DNA from: Armatimonadaceae bacterium
Lineage (GTDB): Bacteria; Armatimonadota; Armatimonadia; Armatimonadales; Armatimonadaceae
Assembly (NCBI GenBank): GCA_030447685.1
Contig: JAUJOK010000012.1
Span: forward strand, 1 to 37,203
Length of the DNA: 37,203 bases
Direction: 5' to 3'
Below are positions 32,287 through 37,203 of the stretch, piece after piece (within the stretch, counting starts at the first letter, position 1; each line of letters opens with the position of its first letter). A program made the translations under genes and the position numbers. The notes under the pieces are model-generated. The model saw nothing but the letters and a program-made list of their open reading frames with translations. It had not been told where the DNA came from and made no database searches.

Positions 32287-35200
32287 ATGAGCACCTATCG
32301 CCCTTTTCTCCTCATCGTCGCCATCCTGCTGGCGGGCTTACTGACGACGCCGGTTCCGGCTGCGCCGCCCAAAAAGCCGACGCCTTCCTCCGCTCGGCCT
32401 CAGCCGGGGGTTCTGCGCCCGCAGTCGCTCGCCGCTAACGAATACCTGCCCACCTCGAAGCTGAAGGCGGGAATGAAGGGCTACGGCCTGACCGTTTTCA
32501 AGGGCGCGAAGATCGAGCGATTCGAGGTGACGGTCCTGGGCGTGCTGAAAAAGGCGAACAACGGCAAAGACCTGATCCTGGTTCGCATGAAGGGCGGCCC
32601 GCTCACCAAGCGCTACGCCACCGTGGTTTCCGGCATGAGCGGCTCACCCGTCTATGTGAACGGGCGCATTATCGGGGCCTACGCCTATGCGCCGGAGTTT
32701 CTGCGCGAGCCGCTGGGCCTGCCTCACCCCCATCGAGGATATGCTGGAGGTGTGGGACCCCGACCTGCCGCAGTCCCCGATGACCACGCTGCAAACGGCT
32801 TCTTCTGCCGCGCCCGCCTACGGGGAGCAGATTCTGCCGACGGCCATCACCATCGGCGGAAGCAGGTGCGGCGCGTGCGCTTGCCGCGCCGGGCGAGTGG
32901 ACATCGCGCCCCGGCGATTCCGTGCGCGAAAACGGCGTGCTGACGCTGGTGCCGCTGGCGACGCCCATCGCCATCTCCGGCATGCCTGCCTCGAAGATGC
33001 CCGCGCTCGCCAAGGTGCTCGCGCCGTTCGGTCTGCGCCCGATGCAGATGCCTGGCGGGGCGTCGCTGCCTGCCCGCGCGAAAGCCTCGCCGCTTCAGCC
33101 GGGGCGGGGCCAGCGCGGTTTCGCTGGCGACCGGCGATTTCGACTACACCGCTTTCGGCACGCTGACGTATCGGCGCGGGAACAAGATTGTCGCCTTCGG
33201 ACACCCGTTCATGGGTATCGGCCCCATCGACGCCCCGATGTATTCGGCCTATATCCACGACATTCTGCCCTCGTACTCGTCGTCGTTCAAGCTGGGGTCG
33301 TCAGTCAATCTGGTCGGGCGCGTTTTCCAGGACCGTCCCTTCTCCATCGGCGGGCAGATCGGCGTCAACCCGGTGATGATTCCGGTGTCGGTTCGCATCG
33401 ACGACCATTCCACCCGCCGCCGCCGCAACTTCAACGCCAAAATCATCCGCCACCCGCTGCTCACCCCGGCGCTCGCCTCGATTGCCACGCAAAGCGCGAT
33501 AACCGAAGTCCACGGCCAGCCCGGCGATTCGATGGCGAAGGTGTCGCTGGAGGTGGAGGCGGAAGAGGTCGGCAAGATCACCCGCAGCAACACGTTCTTC
33601 GACGCGATGTCCATCGGCGAGACGGCCACCGCCGACCTGGTATCGCTGCTCGGGACGCTGACGAGCAACCCGTTCTATCCGGTCGGGGTGCGCTCGATCA
33701 AGATGAACGTGGTTATCGAGCCGCGACGGGACACCGCGCAGATCGAACGCATCTTTTTGAAGCAGACGCGCTTCGAGCCGGGCGAGACGGTGGATGTGGG
33801 CGTGGTTATCAAGCCGTACAAGCGCGAGCGCGTCGTTCGAAATATCTCCGTGCGAATACCCGCCACCACGACGCCGGGAACGCTCGCTCTGCTGGTGCAG
33901 GGGGGAGGCTTCGCGGGCCTCAGCCTGGTTCCCGGCCCCGGCGGCGGTCTTACCCTGCGGCCCGGCTCCGATGCCGGTTCCGCCGCCAACATCAAGCAGT
34001 TGGTGCGCCGCTTCCAGGAGCGCGAGAAGAACAACGATCTGGTGGCCCGCCTGCTGCTGCCCACCGCCGCCGTCAGTGTCGGCGGGGAAAAGCTGACCGG
34101 CCTGCCGCCCGCTATCGCGGACGTGATGCGCTCCACGCGCTCCACCGGCCTGCGCCTGGAGCGTGACGAAGTCAAGGTGGTCGAGGGCACGCAGTACGTG
34201 CTTTCCGGCCTGCAGGCGCTTACCGTGCGCGTCGCCAAAAAGGGCAGCCCGGAGCGTCCCACGCTCACCGCGCCCCCGCCCGGCAGTGAAGGCGGCTCTC
34301 CGTCCGGCGCAGCCCCCGGCGTTACGTCCATAACTTCGCTTTCCACGGAGGACGATGACATGGCCGCGCTGGCGGCTCGGGCAGCCCAGGCGACGATTGC
34401 CGTGGAAGCGGGCGACGACCCCGACGACGAGGACGAGCCGGAGATAGTGGCCCCAGTGACGCGCCAACCAGCGGCGGCGGGCACGGCCAAGACAACGCCC
34501 GCTGCCGTGCAACCGGGTGGCAGCAGCGCCGCCGCCGACACCGGCAAGGCTGCCGATGCCAAGACAACGTCCGCCGACGCGGATAAGCCGGTTGGCCGTC
34601 TGCCCGGCATGTGGCAGCAAAGCACCGCCGCCGACTTTCGCGCCGGAACCCTGGACGGCGTCACGGTTACGTCGCTGGGAGATGTACGCCTTGCGCCGAC
34701 GCTTCGCAAAGTCGCGGAGTCCAACGAAGCCTACTTCTGGTCGCTCGCTCCAGCGGGTGATGGCGGGGTATATGCGGGCACCGGCGACAACGGGCTGATC
34801 TACAGGATAGACGCGAACGGCAGGCGCACCGAGTTCGCCCGAACCGGCGAACTGATGGTACACGCGCTTGTGCGCACCGCCGACGGCACCCTGTACGCGG
34901 GCACCTCCCCGAATGGCCGGGTGCTCAAGATCGGTGCGGACGGTAAGGTGACACCGGTATTCAAAGCCGAGGAGAAGTACGTTCTCGCTCTGGCCGCCGC
35001 GCCGGATGGCACGCTGTACGCAGCCACGGGCGGCGGCAAGGGCCGTATCTACCGCCTGCCACGCGGCGGCAGCAGGGGGCAGATGATTTACGAGGGAGCC
35101 GAGGCGCATGTCACCACGCTCGCGCTGGGCGCGGACGGCGCGCTGTATGCGGGAACCGCCTCCGGCGGTCTGGTTATCAAGATCGACGGCCAGAATAAAG

Positions 35201-36753
35201 CGCGTCCCACCGTTCTGTTCGATGCGCCGGAAAGCTCGATTACCGGTCTGGCCGTGGATAAAAACGGCAATGTCTACGCCGGAACTGCTCCGCGCGGCCT
35301 GCTTTATAAAATAACGCCCAGCGCCACCGCGCGCGTGCTGTACGACAACGCTCCCGGCGCGCTGGCGGGCCTTCAAACGGACAGCAGCGGCGCGGTCTGG
35401 TTCGCCTCCGGGGCCGCCGTTTACAATGTGCTCCCGGATGAAACCGTTCGCTCCTACGATGCCCCTTCGGACATTCAGATACTCTCGCTCCTGCTTACGC
35501 CGGAAGGAAAGCTCTGGGCATCCACCGGCAACATCGGGGCAGTGTATGCGCTGAGCGGAGCCGGAGGCGCGGGCGCTCCGCTGAAGGGCACTCTTATCTC
35601 CTCCGTATTCGACGCCAAATCGCCCGCGCAATGGGGAACAATCCGGTGGACGGCAAGCCTTCCCAAAGACGCCCAGCTTCTGCTGGAAACACGGTCGGGG
35701 GATGTTGCCGAGCCGGATAGCTCCTGGAGTCCCTGGGCAACAGCCGCCGGTTCTACGCCGAATCGTAAGGTCGCCAGTCCTGCCGGACGCTACCTGCAAT
35801 ACCGCGTGACGCTTACGGGCAACGGCGAGGCGGCGGCCACTTCGCAGGCGGCCACCACTTCGCAGGCGGCGAACGTCCCGCAGGCGGCGTTTGCCCTGCG
35901 CGCGGTCGAAGTCTTTTACCTCACCCGCAACCAGCCGCCGACGGTAGCGATCAGCGCGCCGCGCCCCGGCGAGGTGTGGCGCGGCACAAAGACCCTGCGC
36001 TGGAGCGGCACCGACCCCGACAAGGACACACTCAGCTTTGTCGTCGAGCTATCCCCTGATGGTGGCAAGACCTGGACTCCGGCGCGCACCGGCGGTGGCG
36101 CGATCCGCACCCTCGCGCCGATTGCGCCCCCGGCAGCTACGGCAGCATCGCGGGAGCAAAATATGCTGGCCTCCATGCGCGCGGAACTGGACAAGCATCC
36201 GGAGATTTCCGCGGAAGCCAGGGAGCGCCTGCTGCGGGACGCCCCGGACGCCATCCGCGCCGCTATCGCCGCCTCAAGCCAGGCTGCCGCCGCGAAAACG
36301 GGGACACCTGCCGGAACCCGCGACACCAGCCTTTCGCTGGACACGACCCGCTGGCCCGACGGCATCTACCTGCTGCGTGTCGTCGCCTCGGACGCCGCCG
36401 CGAATCCGCAGGAGCCGCTGACCGCCGAGCGCGTCTCCGCCGAGTTCCGTATCGTCAACCGTTCACCGGAGATTGCCTTCTCTTCCCCGGTTCCCACGGT
36501 GACGGCGAATCGCTCCGCACTGCTGGAAGGCACGGCCTCGCATCCGCTGGTCGGCGTGCGCGCCGTGCAGTACCGCGTCGATGGCGGCGAATGGATGGCC
36601 GCCGTCGCCACGGACGGCCTGTTCGACTCTCCCACGGAACGGTTCACCCTGACCACGCTCCCGCTCACACCCGGCCCGCACACCCTTGAAGTGCAGGCCC
36701 AGGACGAAGCGGGCAACAGCGCCACCCAGAAGACCACCGTCACCGTCCGCTGA
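32287..36753 (+). CDS. Secreted SpoIVB-type S55 peptidase domain protein with seven-bladed beta-propeller and Ig-like domains (three frameshifts near N-terminus)
   Basis: Would be about 1488 residues. Signal peptide (LLIVAILLAGLLTTPVPA), then LKAGMKGYGLTVFKG and VVSGMSGSPVYVNG (S55 nucleophile segment). The frame advances by one near 32720, 32870 and 33110, three single-step shifts that together restore it. From about 33111 it is open to 36753: IVAFGHPFMGIG, a low-complexity Pro/Ala/Asp linker (34250-34600), seven repeats of the YAGT-x-x-x-G-x-x-Y-x-I type (34730-35560) forming a propeller, and two Ig-like domains (NQPPTVAISAP and NRSPEIAFSSP). A short AATSQ repeat lies at 35830-35890. The His expected before GMSGSP is not seen. 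Function unknown, extracellular. Confidence 0.75.
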
Positions 36754-36775
36754 GTTCACCGTCACAGGCTATGTA

Positions 36776-37203
36776 ATGCAAACCGCACGCGCGCAACAGG
36801 TTAAAGGCTTCAATACCATGAAGCTGATACCGCTGAAGTTCGATAAATCAATTCCCGTGGCGGAGCGCATAGCGCAAGGCATCAACTACCTGAAGGAGGA
36901 GATGGCAAACCCAAGCCCTGAAGGCTGGGGGATGGGAGGCGGGCCGATAAACAGCGGCTACATCCAGCAATCCATCACCGGAACGCTTGGTCACGCTGCG
37001 GCTGATGCGCCGAACCTGCTGCGGAGGCATCGCGATAAAGCGCAAAATCCGCGTCTGCGAGACCGGCTCACTGTTGCGCTTGGAATGACCGGAGCGCAGG
37101 ACACCATTCCTGACCTTTTACGCATAGCACGGCGGGACCCCGAAGGTTCCATACGCTTAGAGGCCGTCATTACGCTTGGGCGTTTTGCCCGTCCCCCCGC
37201 ACC
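36776..37203 (+). CDS. HEAT-repeat-like protein (partial, runs off the window)
   Basis: Open from ATG 36776 to the last base (142 codons), with ATG 36818 as alternative start. MKLIPLKFDKSIPVAERIAQG is followed by a Gly-rich stretch and then alpha-hairpin repeats: RLRDRLTVALGMTGAQDTIPDLLRIARRD and GSIRLEAVITLGRFA, the pattern of HEAT or PBS-lyase repeats, which act as protein-binding scaffolds. No clear signal peptide. It begins 22 bases after the S55 gene and may be in the same transcript. Confidence 0.6.
   Translation, partial: MQTARAQQVKGFNTMKLIPLKFDKSIPVAERIAQGINYLKEEMANPSPEGWGMGGGPINSGYIQQSITGTLGHAAADAPNLLRRHRDKAQNPRLRDRLTVALGMTGAQDTIPDLLRIARRDPEGSIRLEAVITLGRFARPPA

Noticed and set aside
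33301..35799. 832-codon minus-strand frame opposite the S55/propeller gene
   Set aside because: The plus strand encodes clear propeller repeats and Ig domains; the antisense translation is compositionally biased and motif-free.
1..37203. CRISPR array or phage/integrative element
   Set aside because: No regularly spaced direct repeats, cas genes, integrase or phage structural genes were seen.

Overview
GC-rich bacterial chromosomal window with ordinary housekeeping genes interrupted by accessory, partly decayed stretches. The gene style (menaquinone methyltransferase next to a polyprenyl diphosphate synthase, PASTA and zinc-ribbon membrane proteins, SpoIVB-type S55 protease fused to a beta-propeller, many Gfo/Idh/MocA and atypical SDR enzymes, leaderless-looking promoters) suggests a deep-branching Terrabacteria-type lineage such as Armatimonadota. 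That placement is an inference; no 16S gene is present.

Layout. 1-6.9 kb: the tail of a cyclophilin, a tRNA with anticodon CAT, a secreted protein, then a same-strand sugar cluster: gpmA, an L-arabinokinase-like GHMP kinase, an inositol-monophosphatase-superfamily phosphatase, a GalU-type uridylyltransferase, a serine hydrolase and a small conserved protein. 6.9-11.9 kb: a membrane-anchored subtilase, then (minus strand) a DUF192 lipoprotein, an M32 carboxypeptidase and an SDR epimerase. 12-17 kb: an ISAs1-type insertion sequence, a HEVAH-motif protein, a Gfo/Idh/MocA oxidoreductase, a dual-specificity phosphatase, and a second ISAs1-type element sitting in a truncated copy of an ADP-ribosylglycohydrolase gene. 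17.1-20.4 kb: a decayed cluster of zinc-ribbon/PASTA proteins and a PASTA amidase. 20.6-22.8 kb: the intact ADP-ribosylglycohydrolase, convergent with a receiver-histidine kinase. 23-28.8 kb: two copies of a module made of an excisionase-type HTH plus a GspE/PilB-type ATPase, both frameshifted, flanking an epimerase/DHDPS-like aldolase pair and a HicB-like regulator. 28.8-30.1 kb: a non-coding remnant bounded by inverted repeats. 30.3-32.1 kb: ubiE and a polyprenyl synthase (overlapping start/stop). 32.3-36.8 kb: a very large secreted S55/beta-propeller protein, followed by a HEAT-repeat-like gene running off the window.

Four themes deserve attention. (1) A family of short non-coding elements built from two copies of a small palindrome facing each other (REPIN/MITE-like), one of which supplies the end of one gene and the ribosome binding site of the next. 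(2) The duplicated HTH-GspE ATPase modules, with strong promoter and operator signals before one of them. (3) Two genes whose -10 boxes lie 5-6 bases before the ATG and so look leaderless, one with a palindromic operator over its promoter. (4) Frameshifts that cluster in accessory genes while housekeeping genes are intact, including a -1 shift at the same G-run in both divergent IS copies, which may be programmed.
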